Assembly (NCBI GenBank): GCA_009809945.1
Contig: WTPW01000974.1
Span: forward strand, 62,866 to 126,865
DNA from: Gigaspora margarita
Lineage: Eukaryota; Glomeromycota; Glomeromycetes; Diversisporales; Gigasporaceae
Direction of reading: 5' to 3'
Length of the DNA stretch: 64,000 nucleotides
Part shown: positions 35,602 to 47,519 of the stretch, one piece after another
How positions within the stretch are numbered: the stretch's first letter is position 1
How the letters are laid out: the number at the start of each line of letters is the position of its first letter
Notes under the pieces: model-generated
What the model was told of the DNA's origin: nothing
Databases searched by the model: none
Seen by the model: only the letters and a program-made list of their open reading frames with translations
Position numbers and translations under genes: made by a program

Positions 35602-38240
35602 ATATCTTATAGATATGCCACCCGAAGATGAATTAGAATTATATTGTAATTGAGCCCCTATGCAATAGTAACAATAACAATAGTTAGGTCAGTATGCAAG
35701 ACGTGAATGCCGTAATTAAGCCTGAAAATTCATCCTTTATTTCAAAAAAATAGCGCGTATGGTGAATTCGAAATAACGTGCAGGGAGTGTTATATCTCAT
35801 TTATGCAGTATAATTTACTTTATATACCCTATGAGAAATCAGCACATGCATAAATGTGGAATTATATATTGGTTAACATGATCACTGTACGAAAATTACA
35901 CGAAAACTGTTCATCCAAAAAATTAAAAGTTGGGATCCGCGCATAATCGTTAAATTGTGCATAGGAAACCGCATAAAAATTCCGCCGACACGTGATTTTA
36001 AATAATCACAGCACAGGTGTAACGTGAAAACGAAACAAACAGCCGGCCTTTTCAAAAAATCGTCCATAACGTAAAATTTAGCTTACAAAACCACCTTCTG
36101 TGTCTTAACAAAAAAATTCCTTGCAAAAATTTGCTATATATAAGACCCTTGTTAACGTCGTCTGAACGTCACCCTTACCCTAATATCGAAAAATGCAATG
36201 ATGATCTGTGATTTATTTTTAGCCAATAGAATTTTAGCGCATATCATCATAATGTTCTTAACGATTATATAATTTCCATGCATTGACATGCACAATCTTA
36301 AGATTCAAGTTTAAATGATTACATAATTTCCGTGTATAATTATTAATTGCCTTGCAAAAAGATGTGGCCTACTGCCAATCTCAATGTTATGTGGGAATCG
36401 GTGATTTCACAGATTTTTAGTGATTTTAAAAATCAGTGCCAGCTGAGGCTGAGATCTTGAAATTTTTTCAATATTAATTTTCGAGGCTTTTTTTGTCAGC
36501 CTTTTTTTATAGAGTTAGGTTAGGATTTAGGGTCAGTTTTATTATCTTAGTTTCAGCCACCACAATAAATATATTGAACACTTATTTCAATGCTACAATA
36601 TACCTAATTTCTTGAAAATGTTTTTACATACGGTATTACTAGAAATGGCATATAGTTTATCTGTATTAAAATAATTATACAGCATTACAAAATTGCAAAC
36701 CTTCTATATATTGTAAAAAATTTGTAAACAAAATGTTGCGAGTACAAGTAAATCTCGATATAAAAAAGGTGGTAGGCCAATAATTAAAAACTTAAACCTT
36801 TTTATAGCAAGTTTTATTACTGTAGTAACTTATATTGTGTGAATTTATTGTAGAACTGTTTTGCATTAACTTTCTTATATCGAAATTTAATTAATTAGTC
36901 TTTCTTATATCAAAAGATTCTTATATTGGAACAAATACAAATAATTGCAGTTACGTCTTTGTTGTAAATCATTACTTTTCTGCACATTGTTATCTAAAAT
37001 TTCGACTAGATTTTGGTTTGAACTAATTGCTTCGTCTTACGATCATTGAGTTATTCTGTACGATAGAGATCTCACAATATTCTGGGATTTCAGGTCACCA
37101 CAATGCACTTTTCAACATTTTCATTACCACCTGATCTCTAGTTTGTCAAATCAAGGTTATAACTTAATTTTGTTACGATTTATCAAGTTAGGGTGTTTTA
37201 AATTGTACAATTAAAATTCCCAAACTCTTAAAATAATATTTTTTTAGATCAGCTCTCATTTTGAATTATTTATTAAAAATGTTTTTCATACTAAATTAAC
37301 TCGAATAAAATGAAATTAATTAACATGAATATGATTGTTTTGACCAACAAACGTTTATATGATAATAAACAATTATGAATTCGGACAACTTACGTTAAAT
37401 AATTAACTAAAGCTTTTATAAGCACCATTAAATTAACGTGAACAATCAAATTAATGAGTAGAATTATGAATAAGTTTAATATATCTTTTATTTTTGGCCT
37501 CTTTAAAGTTTGGGTTGGTACAACGTATAATAAACACGACTTATAATTGTAATGTTCGGGTTTAAAGTTTAAATAAACCTTAAGTATTTGAAATTATTAT
37601 GATTATTCCTTTGCATAGACTTTCGGCATTGGCTATACAATAATAAGTGACAAAAGCATGATTTAATTTATTATTGTCATTAAGGAGAAAATGATATTAT
37701 ACATGATGATAATTTAATTTTGCCAAAAATTTTTATATTTTTGATTTACTTTATTTAGTCATAGTATATTTTTGTTAGAGATTCTATATAGGTGAAAGGA
37801 GTATATACTTATTTACCTATTTCTGGTCATTTAATATTATTATTCTCTTATCACGATTCATCAAACTTAAATGATCTTTAAGAATACTGACACATTCATT
37901 TGTATTGTTCATCACAATAGAAGACATTTGATAATGAAAATTTTGAAAATCATAGATACAATATGGCTATCATATACGGTTGTCGCTGGCTAATCGATTT
38001 GGGCTTAACTTATGAATAATTTTGTAATATTACAGAATACTGAGCATGCTGCCTCTAAATGCTTACGTGTATATGTCCATCAGCAAGTACATTTTTTATA
38101 AGCTTTATAAAGTTATATAAATGTTATCTAAATTTATGTAGACTTATAGAGTTAGTATTTTTATACAAAATATAATTAATATTTATATATGATTTTATTT
38201 ACTATTTTATAAATATAAAATTTACGTAAATTTCATCTAG
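35602..38240. other. Intergenic stretch with divergent repeat remnants
   Basis: 35885-36190 shares short blocks (GTGTAACGTGAAAACGAA, AAAAAAATTCCTTGCAAAA) with the MITE pair at 53669-54345. 36405-36570 has an imperfect inverted pair around GCTGAGGCTGAG with GTTAGGTTAGGATTTAGGG between. From 36600 onward nothing is recognised. Confidence 0.5.
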
Positions 38241-38253
38241 AACTAGACTAGAC

Positions 38254-38446
38254 GGTGCCCCATGCACATTGTGCCCCCTATTTTGATATCTCAAAATTTT
38301 ACTAGGGTAACCCCTGTTGAACTTTTAACAAAAAATGATCCTCTCGCAATTCTGTACTAATCTTGACCCTAACCCTAACCCTAATCCTAATTCTAGATGA
38401 AATTAATTATTAGTACATTAGGGGGCACAAAATGCACAGGGGCACC
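38254..38446. mobile_element. MITE with GGTGCCCC...GTGCCCCCTA ends
   Basis: GGTGCCCCATGCACATTGTG at the left and, inverted, GGTGCCCCTGTGCATTTTGT at the right. The loop contains ACCCTAACCCTAACCCTAAT (38368-38387), near-perfect telomere-type repeats. Target duplication unclear. Confidence 0.82.
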
Positions 38447-38875
38447 ATTTAGATTTTTCCTATATCTATATACAAAGTGATTAAGGTAATTAATGTTCTA
38501 CAAAGTAAAAATGTTCATTACGGATTGGCTATAGTTTGCGTAGGTTAAATAGCTGATCGGCAAATTTAAATAATCCGCATATTTTTAATAGTTATCTACA
38601 ACATGCATACGATTGTACAATACAGATTTATGAATAATACGAATATCAATATAGTATGGATGACCAGATCATTATGTATGTGAGTGTAAAATACACATTT
38701 TATAAATCAGTACCATACTGCTCCAGTGTTATATAAATTAGGGTTAGGTTAGAAATTATAGCTGATCAGTATGGATGGCTTTTTTAGAATAGGTATTTTA
38801 CACCCCATACCAGACCCGATCAGGTCACATAACTTAAATTCAATAATTTGTGTAGATTCAATAGTTATCTGTATA

Positions 38876-39060
38876 CAGTCAACTCTCTCTAAGTGCAATT
38901 CATTGGGACGGACCTTTAGCAACGTGCATTTAGAGAACTATCAGAAAAATTGCATTTATAGAGACAAAACATATGCCAAACCTATATTTAGGCCCGAAGT
39001 TAAAGTTGCATTTAGAGAGAAGTTGCACTTAGAGGAGTTGCACTTAAAAAGAGTTGACTG
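38876..39060. mobile_element. Pogo/Tigger-like MITE
   Basis: CAGTCAACTCTCTCTAAGTG at the left and CACTTAAAAAGAGTTGACTG at the right, with TA on both sides (38874-38875 and 39061-39062). TA target and CAGT(C)RACTCTC-type ends are known from pogo/Fot1-like elements. The 118-codon plus frame 38771-39127 spans it and is not a gene. Confidence 0.87.
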
Positions 39061-39470
39061 TATACAGATTTCATACAGCCATCCGGATTGTCGATCAACA
39101 GATCATATCACTAGTTCAGCATGCTAAAAAGCCTTCACCAAATCACAATTTAAACTTTAAAAATCTACCCTATCATTAATATTTAAATCAAAAATTATTT
39201 GTAATTCTATGTAGAATATATGTAGATTTATATATACAATAGAGTCTCGCAATAATTACATCCGCATTCGTCACATTCTCGCTATACTCGCCTAAATTTT
39301 TACCCTCTATTATATAGGGCCTCTGAATTTGGAGATATCACATTAATCGAACCCTGTTGTATCGATTGAATTTTTGGCACTATTGAACATAAAGTGTAAC
39401 CTTGTACAAATTTAGATTTTTGTGCTAATTAAACTCATAAAGGAAGATCTCAAAAATTTTTGGTCGGAAT

Positions 39471-40067
39471 CAGTGTTTTGGCCGAAACTTCCGAAACTTC
39501 CGAAATATCTGAAATAACTAACGGATTTCGGAAATAGATAGAATCTTAAAATTCGGATTTATAGCATGAAAGAGGTGGCCTTTACCAGTTTTTCAGGCTA
39601 ACCCGAAACTTCCGAAACTGGCTTCAGAAACCAATAGCCAATAAAATCACGAGAATCCTCATCACATGAAATAGCGAGCATAAATGAGCATAAAATTACA
39701 TTTGGACCGTTTTTTATTCACTAGGTTTTGAATGGTTCGGATTCCATTTTTTTTTTTATTCTATTCATTTTTTTTTTATTTTTTTTCACTCTATTCAAAA
39801 AAGGATTGCAAGTTTGCAGGATCGTTTTTTTTTATTTGCTAAATTTCGGAAGCTTCGGTTTCGGCTAATTTCGGAGGGTTTCGCCATTTGGACGTTTCGA
39901 ATGCTTCGGAAGTTTCGGATTCCTTAGTTTCGGAGGGTTTCGCCCATTTCGGACATTTCAGCTATTTCGGACGTTTCGGCCATTTCGGAAGTTTCGGATT
40001 TTGGGCGATACCGAAATTCCAGGGGTGAACCGTTTCGGACTTTGGGGAGGTTTCGGTCGAAACACTG
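39471..40067. mobile_element. hAT MITE with CCGAAACTT arrays
   Basis: CAGTGTTTTGGCCGAAACTT at the left; GTTTCGGTCGAAACACTG at the right. Subterminal repeats of TTCCGAAAC (left) and GTTTCGGA (right, 39840-40045). Flanks GTCGGAAT and GTCGGGTG agree only at the first five of eight positions. 597 bp; the minus frame at 39924-40127 is a product of the array. Confidence 0.8.
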
Positions 40068-40075
40068 GTCGGGTG

Positions 40076-40470
40076 CATAGAATCCTGGTCGGCAGGGTCG
40101 GGAATGTTCGATTTTACCCAGGATCACTAAAAATTTTACTAATGAAATCGTAGCCGTTTATTAAGTGAAAAGTGCCCAACTAATTGTTTTTGCTATAGAA
40201 CTTGCTAACTACTAGGGCTAGATGCCGACTTAAATCCGACCAGGAGTTTTGGGGTCCCAAATTCCAGGCCGGGTTATGCCGGAGTGCATCGAAATCATGG
40301 TCGCTGGATTGGAATTGATCACTCATCATAAAAATTTTTACTGATAAATCATATCCATTCATTAAGTAAAAAATGCCCAGCTGATAATTTTGCTATAGAA
40401 CCTGCTAACAACTAGGACTAAACGCCGATCTAGATCCGACGCATCCGACTCGGAAATTTGGGGATAGCCC
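40076..40470 (+). repeat. Dispersed ~240-bp repeat, two tandem copies
   Basis: Copy a (40076-40270) and copy b (40271-40470) share CATAGAATCCTGGTCG/CATCGAAATCATGGTCG, TTTATTAAGTGAAAAGTGCCC/TTCATTAAGTAAAAAATGCCC and CTAACAACTAGG. Family as 21990-22240 and 26380-26623. Confidence 0.8.
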
Positions 40471-40479
40471 TGTAAAAAT

Positions 40480-41966
40480 CGTGTAAATCGTACAAATTAA
40501 CATGTGATATCTTCCTATTATCACAACGAAGGTTCCAACAAGTTATTCTGGGGTCCTTATAATATATATGCTATATATTAAGCTTTGCACATATTAATCA
40601 CAATCACGCAATAGGCACGTAAATTATCCGAGAATCTACTGTATAACGATGTAAATCTACATTGAATATAAAGTTTTATATAATTTTACATAAAATTTTA
40701 CATAGCTTATATTTAGTAAAAACGTACCTTATGATGTCGAAATTATTGGTATTTTCATCTGAAAGATCATTTTCGGATTTACTTAATTACCGAAATTTTT
40801 TCCATTTCCGATTTCATTAAGGCTTGATACCACGAATGGGACCAATTATAGCACACCGCTTTTAAATTTCCTTATTTGGATGTATATTTTAAAGCGAAAC
40901 AATCAAAATTAGTGTTATGGCCAGAGTAAGGGTTAGGGATTGTGCAAGACTTATTATTAAAATTGCTCACCCGGCATTTTTTATTATTGCTCCAAGACAG
41001 GTTTTAGGCACTTGTTTTTTGTTTTTACGGCTTTTTTTTGCCTTTTTTCGTGATTTGATAGGTCAATCATTGTAAATCCTCCAAATAAGGGGATTGAAAA
41101 ACGGTCGGTAAAATTGGTCCCCGAACGCTTATTATTTCCGATTAATTCTTGTCATTTTTTGCGTAGTAAGTAATAATAAGTAAAGAATTATGATATAAAC
41201 AAGAACTAAACATGAACAGCAAATTATTGAACTTAAAATTTGTCTTCCAAATTACACTTGTAAAACGTGATAAGTAATAATTATTCGTCATAGGGAATAA
41301 TATGATGTGTAAATATTTGAATGAAAAAAATATCTACATTTTACCTTGTCCATCTAAGCGGAACGGAAGTATGGCCAATCAATTAATGCCGGCCGAATCG
41401 ATAATACATGAGTCACCCAAGTCAAATTGATTGATGCACAGTATATATCGATATTTAATGTTACTGTTTCGAAGATATATATTTTTTTATTGGTTTAATT
41501 ACAATGTGAATGTACCTACATTCTAAAGCACGTACAAAGAACCACTTGTTTTACCTAGTTTATTTACATTGCTATATTTAAATGAGAGATAAAAAATACT
41601 AAATATAGTTTAAATCCCTGGTTTTAGCTTGACAACGTCGTGCAGTAATATTTATTAACTTTAATGTTTTACGTAGTTTTAGGTTCAGGTATTTCTGTAT
41701 TTATTAAGGTATTTATTACTATATAGGTTAGTGTAACGTTTCCACAATTATGTAACTGTAATTGTGGTATTCATTTTTGGCTATTTTTGAATGTTTGATC
41801 GACGGAAAAAGATTTTCTCATTTTATATATATAATTCATCACGATAATATCGAAAAAAATGAATTTTTTTAAAAAAACCATCATCATCATTATAATAATT
41901 GTGGATCGTCTAAAATAACTCGAATTGAGGAAAAAAAAGCATCCTTTTATCATTAATTACTTAGAA
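40480..41966. other. Intergenic stretch upstream of the Sel1 gene
   Basis: No inverted repeat with clear ends and no coding region. Close to the gene are an A/T-rich stretch and CATCATCATTATAATAAT (41881-41898); no promoter element can be assigned with confidence. Confidence 0.5.
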
Positions 41967-42824
41967 ATGGCCAACGATATTACCCCATTGTACTTAGAAG
42001 ATAACGTGTCACAAAATTTTTCACGGGATTCTCTTAATGAAATTGTTAAAGAAATGTGCAATTTATATAAAGAAGGAGAATTAAAAGGTCAACATCCTCG
42101 TTCAGTTCTTGACACATTAGAACAATTTCTGATAAATAAAAAGCAAAATCCAATTAATATTATCAATTTTTGCTTAAATGATCATGTCACTCCTATGGTT
42201 CAAATCATTCTTGCAAGTTGTTATTGTTTCGGTAAATGGGTCAAAAAGGATGAACAAAAAACATTCATTTATTGTCAAAAATCTGCAGAAATGAGAGACT
42301 CTGTTGGAATATATCAGGTCGGATATTGTTATCTTTATGGAATTGGGGTTGTAAAGGATGAACATAAAGCATTCATATATTTTCAAAAATCTGCAGAAAT
42401 GGGTGATGGTAGAGGAATATGTCTTATTGGATATTGTTACCAATATGGAATTGGAGTTGAAAAAGACGAATATAAAGCATTCTTTTATTATCAAAAATCT
42501 GCAGAGGTGGGACACTCTGGCGGAACAAATGACATTGGAAAGTGTTATCATGATGGAATTGGTGTTGAAAAGGATGAACATAAAGCCTTAATTTATTATC
42601 AAAAATCTGCAGATATGGGGAATGTTAATGGTACATGTAATGTTGGAAATTGTTATCATTATGGAATTGGAGTTGAAAAGGATGAACATAAGGCATTCAT
42701 TTATTATCAAAAATCTGCAGAGATGGGAGATGCTCGTGGGATGTCTAAAGTTGCTGAATGTTATCGAAATGGAATTGGAACAACAAGAGATTTAGATAAA
42801 GCCAAATATTGGTATCAAAGGTAA
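41967..42824 (+). CDS. Sel1-repeat (SLR/TPR-like) protein
   Basis: 285 residues, single exon. The first ATG in frame is 41967; the frame is open ~40 bp further up without another ATG. Residues 1-75 form a helical leader (SLNEIVKEMCNLYKEGELKG, LDTLEQFLIN). Then come about six Sel1 units of 36 residues: a degenerate one (ILASCYCFGKWVKKDEQKT), four clear ones (GYCYLYGIGVVKDEHKAF, GYCYQYGIGVEKDEYKAF, GKCYHDGIGVEKDEHKAL, GNCYHYGIGVEKDEHKAF) and a last one with NGIGTTRDLDKAKYWYQR. Sel1 solenoids act as protein-binding scaffolds. In Glomeromycotina such arrays often follow a kinase domain in one protein. Here the kinase is a separate downstream gene. The stop lies directly after CAAAGGTAA, whose AG|GTAA could be a splice donor, but I found no acceptor that keeps the frame into the kinase. 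Confidence 0.9.
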   Translation: MANDITPLYLEDNVSQNFSRDSLNEIVKEMCNLYKEGELKGQHPRSVLDTLEQFLINKKQNPINIINFCLNDHVTPMVQIILASCYCFGKWVKKDEQKTFIYCQKSAEMRDSVGIYQVGYCYLYGIGVVKDEHKAFIYFQKSAEMGDGRGICLIGYCYQYGIGVEKDEYKAFFYYQKSAEVGHSGGTNDIGKCYHDGIGVEKDEHKALIYYQKSADMGNVNGTCNVGNCYHYGIGVEKDEHKAFIYYQKSAEMGDARGMSKVAECYRNGIGTTRDLDKAKYWYQR

Positions 42825-43076
42825 ATTTTAATTTTAAGTTAAATTTGTGCAGATGTATTGTGCACAAAAAATCGTAAGATCAGGTGTATTTAAAATCAAA
42901 AAACATACCGATATTAATTTAAGGTCAACACTAGCTTGAAAAGGTAGATTCATAAGAAAAATTTTGGGTTATAAAAAAATGGTACACCTGATCTTGGTAT
43001 TTGATTGGTAGATTTGGGTCGTGCAAGTTCCCATGATCACAAATTACTATATTTGTTCATTATATGTCAGTACATA

Positions 43077-43419
43077 TGGGGAGCGATCAATTAAAACACG
43101 GCTTATGGCATTTTTTGCAAAAATGAGTTAACAATATTATCAAATAAAGCATGCATTCAACCATATAATTTAGCATTTAAAGCTCCAATTTACATAATAA
43201 AATTTTTGTCGATGCCTATTTTTCTAAATGCCGTATGTAGAAGCGATCTAAAATTAGATTTTAGAAATTAGCTTGTTGATCCTTGCTGCGAAGAGCTTGT
43301 ATGATTGGCTAATTCATGTAGATCAAACAGGTTATGCTAATAATAGATCATTATTGTTTGTTGTTAATTTGCTCAAAATGGAAAAAAGCCATAAGCCGTG
43401 TTTTAATTGACTGCGCCCA
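43077..43419. mobile_element. MITE between Sel1 gene and kinase gene
   Basis: TGGGGAGCGATCAATTAAAA at the left and, inverted, TGGGCGCAGTCAATTAAAA at the right, both followed by CACGGCTTATGGC; TA flanks both ends (43075-43076 and 43420-43421). 343 bp. A smaller inverted pair, AAGATCAGGTGTA/TACACCTGATCTT (42876-42995), lies just before it. Confidence 0.83.
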
Positions 43420-43596
43420 TATTATATTTAATTAATATCTTAATATTCTAATAACTTCATATATTTAAATTGCCGATTAGGGAAAAAGATTTAGTATTAG
43501 ATATCAAAGGTATGATATATAATAATTTAATTTATTATAAATAATAATGCTTTTTTTTATAATCTAGAATTGACAAAGTTTATAAATAATTAATAG

Positions 43597-45097
43597 TTAC
43601 AAACAAGTTGATAAATAAAACTGATGTCGAAGATAATTTAGAAGAAGATTTGAAAAAAATATTAAACAAAAATAAATATCAGTTATCTTGGATTTCTTTT
43701 GATGAATTTAAAGATATTGAAGTGATAGGCAAAGGTGGATTTGCAACTGTATATTATGCTAGATGGTATGATAAAAATCATTATTTAAACAGGCCAGTTG
43801 CGCTTAAATTACTTCATGATTCAAATAAATATCATGAAGAATTTATAAAAGAGGTAAATTTTATTAAATATATATATATGTTTTTTAATAATATTATTAT
43901 TTGTGATTAATCATTTTACATTGTAATCTAATTTGTAATATATTTCCTTTTAATAATAATAAGTTAAAAGCATATTGTGAAATTGGTCTTAAAGATTCAA
44001 CCTTTTTAAAATGTTTTGGTATATCTAAAGATAAAGCTTCTAAGGATTTCGTTCTCGTTATGGAGTATGCCTCAAAAGGTTGTTTGCGCAAGAATTTAAA
44101 TGCTATAGCACAAATGGAATGGAAAGATAAATTGAATCTGTTACAATGCGCTGCATCAGATCTTCAGATCATTCATTCTCGTGACCTGATTCATCGGGAT
44201 TTACATAGTGGAAATATATTATTAAATAGCTTAAAAAGTGCGTACATTGCAGATTTAGGACTTTCAATAACAGCTAATATTGAATTAAAATCAAAACCTG
44301 ATGGAATTTATGGAATTTTACCATATATTGCTCCTGAAGTTTTGAACAGGCATCCATATACTAAAGCATCTGATATTTATTCATTTGGTATAATAATGTG
44401 GGAAATTTTATACGGTAAACCTGTACCTTTTGAGCATGAATCAAATATACAATTTCAGTTACAAGCATGTGAGGGTTTAAGACCACATATTTATGAAAAT
44501 ACAGCAACATGCTATGTAGATTTAATGAAGAAATGTTGGAATATAAAGCCAGAACAACGACCAACAGCAAAAGAAATTTATGACATTTTTACAGAATGGC
44601 GAAATAATGAAATTATTTTATCAGAATTATCTGAATCTGATAAAAAACTACAAAATCTAATAAATGACGATATTCAAATAAATATTGAATCACATTATAC
44701 AAGTAGTTTTATTTCATTTAATAGTGGTTATAATTATCAAGGTAATTATGAATTTGATTTTTTTTTTTTTAGATTGGCTTATGTTATTTTATACTAAAGC
44801 ATTGCTTGATTATCTGATTTTGTAGTCAGTAAATTAGATGAATTGGAAATACCGGATACACCATATAAATCACATTTTGTCATAGATTTTGAAGATTTAC
44901 ATGATTCAATAAATTGTATGAAATCAGAAAACATAAAACCAAAAGATGAAGATGAAGAAATTCATTGCTTAACTTGCAAAAATTTTTTTATAAAAAAATA
45001 TTATGTGTCAGGTGTATGTGGATTATTTACTATTGTTTTATTCGAGATTTTTTTTATATTACTTTTAAATTTTTTCTCAAATATGAAACAAGAGTAA
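43597..45097 (+). CDS. Protein kinase (TKL-like) with C-terminal membrane anchor
   Basis: Exons 43597(?)-43853, 43964-44741 and 44826-45097; introns of 110 and 84 bp with GT-AG ends and matching phases. There is no ATG in frame at the left edge (stop at 43587-43589), so a start exon lies upstream, or 43597, after TTAATAG, is an acceptor. Numbering from codon 43608 (~431 residues): glycine loop IGKGGFATV (40-48), lysine in VALK (67), catalytic HRDLHSGN (159-166), DLG in place of DFG (179-181), then YIAPEVL and DIYSFGIIMWEIL. All catalytic residues are present, so activity is likely. After ~75 residues of Ser/Asn-rich linker, exon 3 gives an acidic patch (KPKDEDEEIHCLTC) and one hydrophobic helix (SGVCGLFTIVLFEIFFILLL) seven to ten residues before the stop. 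That predicts a tail-anchored kinase facing the cytosol. Confidence 0.88.
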
Positions 45098-45604
45098 TCC
45101 TCAAGATAGGGATAAGTGTCGTATAATATTTGGTGCCTAGTAAGGGGAATGTTACCGGTAATTGATGCAATGATGCGTGAAGGGATTAATTCGTGCCTCG
45201 AACAAATCATGTGGTGGGTACAATTGACCAGAATTTCGACGATGATCATAGTGCCGGGTGGGATTAATCGGATCGGGTATGGTGGATACCGTTGTTACCC
45301 TTGCATACCGAACCCTGCCGTATGCAATGTCACGGGACTGCTGCGCTGGATGTACTCGATGTATAAGATGTACCAGATGCGCCTCATGTGACAGAAGTGT
45401 CACATGTGCCGGATGTGTCACATGTTGCAATTAAGGCATAAAGTGATTGTGATCGAAGTGGCATAAGTGATAGATCGGTCATTTAAGACACAAGTGCCAC
45501 ATGTTATTATTAGTAGATAGTTTCTTATATATACGGGCGATATTCGCTCCACTTTGTAGGCATGTTTGCCATGATATCTTAATATATTAAATAAAGGACA
45601 CTAT
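45098..45604. other. LTR-like promoter region, possibly a solo LTR
   Basis: GC-richer than its surroundings, with repeats of TGTCACATGT and CAAGTGCCACATG (45400-45505), a TATATATAC box (45529-45537) ~30 bp before GATATTCGCTCCAC, and AATAAA at 45590-45595. If the 3.2-kb hAT insertion is removed, this continues into 48840 onward. A solo LTR or the edge of a retroelement would fit, but I found no second copy. Frames 45116-45391 (+) and 45152-45430 (-) overlap each other and have no motif. Confidence 0.35.
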
Positions 45605-46121
45605 TAATGTTGTTAGTCGGAATACTTAATTTAGTCAACTATTTAGACAATTAGTGTCTAAATATATTTCGACATGGCATTATTTTTTTTTCGAAATGTC
45701 AAAAGTCTAAATTTGCCTAAATGTCTAAATAGTTGACTAAATAAATACTATGTGACTAATTGTCTAAATGGTTGACTAAATATAATACTATATGACTAAA
45801 TGTCTAAATTAAATATAAACAATAAAACTATTATATATGTATATATGTGGGTAGCATTAGTATCGTTGTTAATAATAAATGATTTTTACTAGGGATTGGA
45901 ACCACCTAAAATTTTTCTTAATCGTTTAATCGTTTAACCGTTTAACCATTTAATTTGGCCGGCATTAAAATAATTCCAGCCCACAGCCAACATAATTCTG
46001 CCCGGAATTATAGAGCAATTTTTAAACAGTTAAACGGATCCAATCCCTAATTTTTACTATTAATTCTTTTTAAAAGTTATTCAAAGTATAGTGCTAGAAG
46101 CCTATATTGTATAGCTATAGA

Positions 46122-46251
46122 CTGAGTTGGCACTGGAATTCTGGAATACCACTGGAACACCACTGGAATTTCAGATTCTTATAGTTTCCAGTGGTTCCAG
46201 TGAATTCCAGTGGTGTTCCAGTGGTGTTCCAGTATTCCAGTGCCAACACTG
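46122..46251. mobile_element. hAT MITE with CCACTGGAA arrays
   Basis: Perfect 8-bp duplication GCTATAGA (46114-46121 and 46252-46259). CTGAGTTGGCACTGGAAT at the left and CAGTGTTGGCACTGGAAT (inverted) at the right. The whole 130 bp consists of inverted CACTGGAA/TTCCAGTG units. Confidence 0.93.
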
Positions 46252-47024
46252 GCTATAGAACAGTAATAAACTCAGATTTAGCTTCTATAGGATATAGTTA
46301 ACAGATAACAGACAATAGGTTTGGAATAATGATTCATACATATGTACTCTCTTAATTTCTTTTGTTTCACCTGATTGCTAAAAAATGGTATCAATTTTAC
46401 AATATCACTGACAATATAATAATTACCATAAACAGTAATATACAGTAAGACTTCTAATCTAGTTGCTAGAAATAGGTCTTATCTAATGCTAAATATAAAC
46501 TGATTAATTGAACGACCTTAAGCTTGTAAAAGCTTAATCGTTAAACAATTATAAAAACTGATAATGTTCGCATTTGCCAATTATTATAGTAAATAAATGG
46601 TATAAGCCTCTAATGTTAAGCTCGTCAACAAAGTGACAGAGCAGTCATTATTGCGAGATCAGCTGACTTTATTACGGATTATGTTGATTTTGTCTTTTAT
46701 GGTTAGTTTAGTGCTTTGGTTGGCGTTTCTTGTTTAGGGCGGGGTTTTGTTTTTGTTATCATTGGGATGACATNATTTTAGCAAAATTAGGTTCTATGAA
46801 TACGTATTGGTAAATAGGATATATTAAAGTAAGGCTTGGGTATGAATGGGAGGCCGTGGGCATATGGGCGTTAAGGATGAAGTTTATAAGGATTTTTTGC
46901 TTTGTTTTTGCTATCACTCGCCTTTGTAAAGGCTGGCTCTACCTCCCGCCCACCCTCCCTATTTTAAATCCCGGTAAGTATTAATAGCATCAATCATGGC
47001 TACAGTAGATATTTGTAGTCAGTT

Positions 47025-47362
47025 GTTGGGCTCCGTGGCTGCAGTGGCAGTACAAGGTCCCTATTAGTGGATAGTTAGGCTTTGCGGCTGCAGTAGCAGT
47101 ACACAGACCTTAATAGTGGATAGTTAAGATCTGCGGCTGCAATGGCAGTGCAAGGACCTTATTAGTGGATAGTTATGCTCCGCGGTTGCAGTGGCAGTCC
47201 AAAGACCTTATTAGTGGATAGTTAGGCTCTGCAGTGCAATAGCAGTGCAAGGACCTTATTAGTGGATAGTTAAGCTCCGCGGTTGCAGTGGCAGTGAAAG
47301 GACCTTATTAAGCTCCACGGGGCAGTACAAGACCTTATTAGTGGATAGTTAGGCTCCACATT
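47025..47362. repeat. ~50-bp minisatellite
   Basis: Six to seven imperfect copies of a unit with TTAGTGGATAGTTAGGCTC, GCGGTTGCAGTGGCAGTGCA and AGGACCTTA. A lone related unit (TTCCGCGGCTGTAATGGCAG, 48369-48388) lies beyond the MITE at 47520-48347, so that MITE landed just past the array. Confidence 0.88.
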
Positions 47363-47519
47363 TATTTAAAGGAATTCTTAGAATATAAGAAACTAGCTAC
47401 AATGAGAGTGCTGCACAGGGAAAAGCTTGACTAAATAATTATCACTATGGCGAACATAATCCTTGATAAGATTTTGTAGAGAATAACATTAATTTGCTAT
47501 ATACCCATATACTTCGTGA

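Noticed and set aside
38360..38390. Telomere or chromosome end
   Set aside because: The CCCTAA run is short, degenerate and lies in the loop of a MITE with normal sequence on both sides.
38771..39127. 118-codon plus-strand frame
   Set aside because: Spans the pogo-like MITE at 38876-39060 and both of its inverted ends.
42174..42581. 135-codon minus-strand frame
   Set aside because: Exact antisense of the Sel1 repeats; it is periodic because the repeats are.
45116..45430. Overlapping frames on both strands (91 and 92 codons)
   Set aside because: GC-richer LTR-like DNA keeps both strands open by chance; no motif on either strand.
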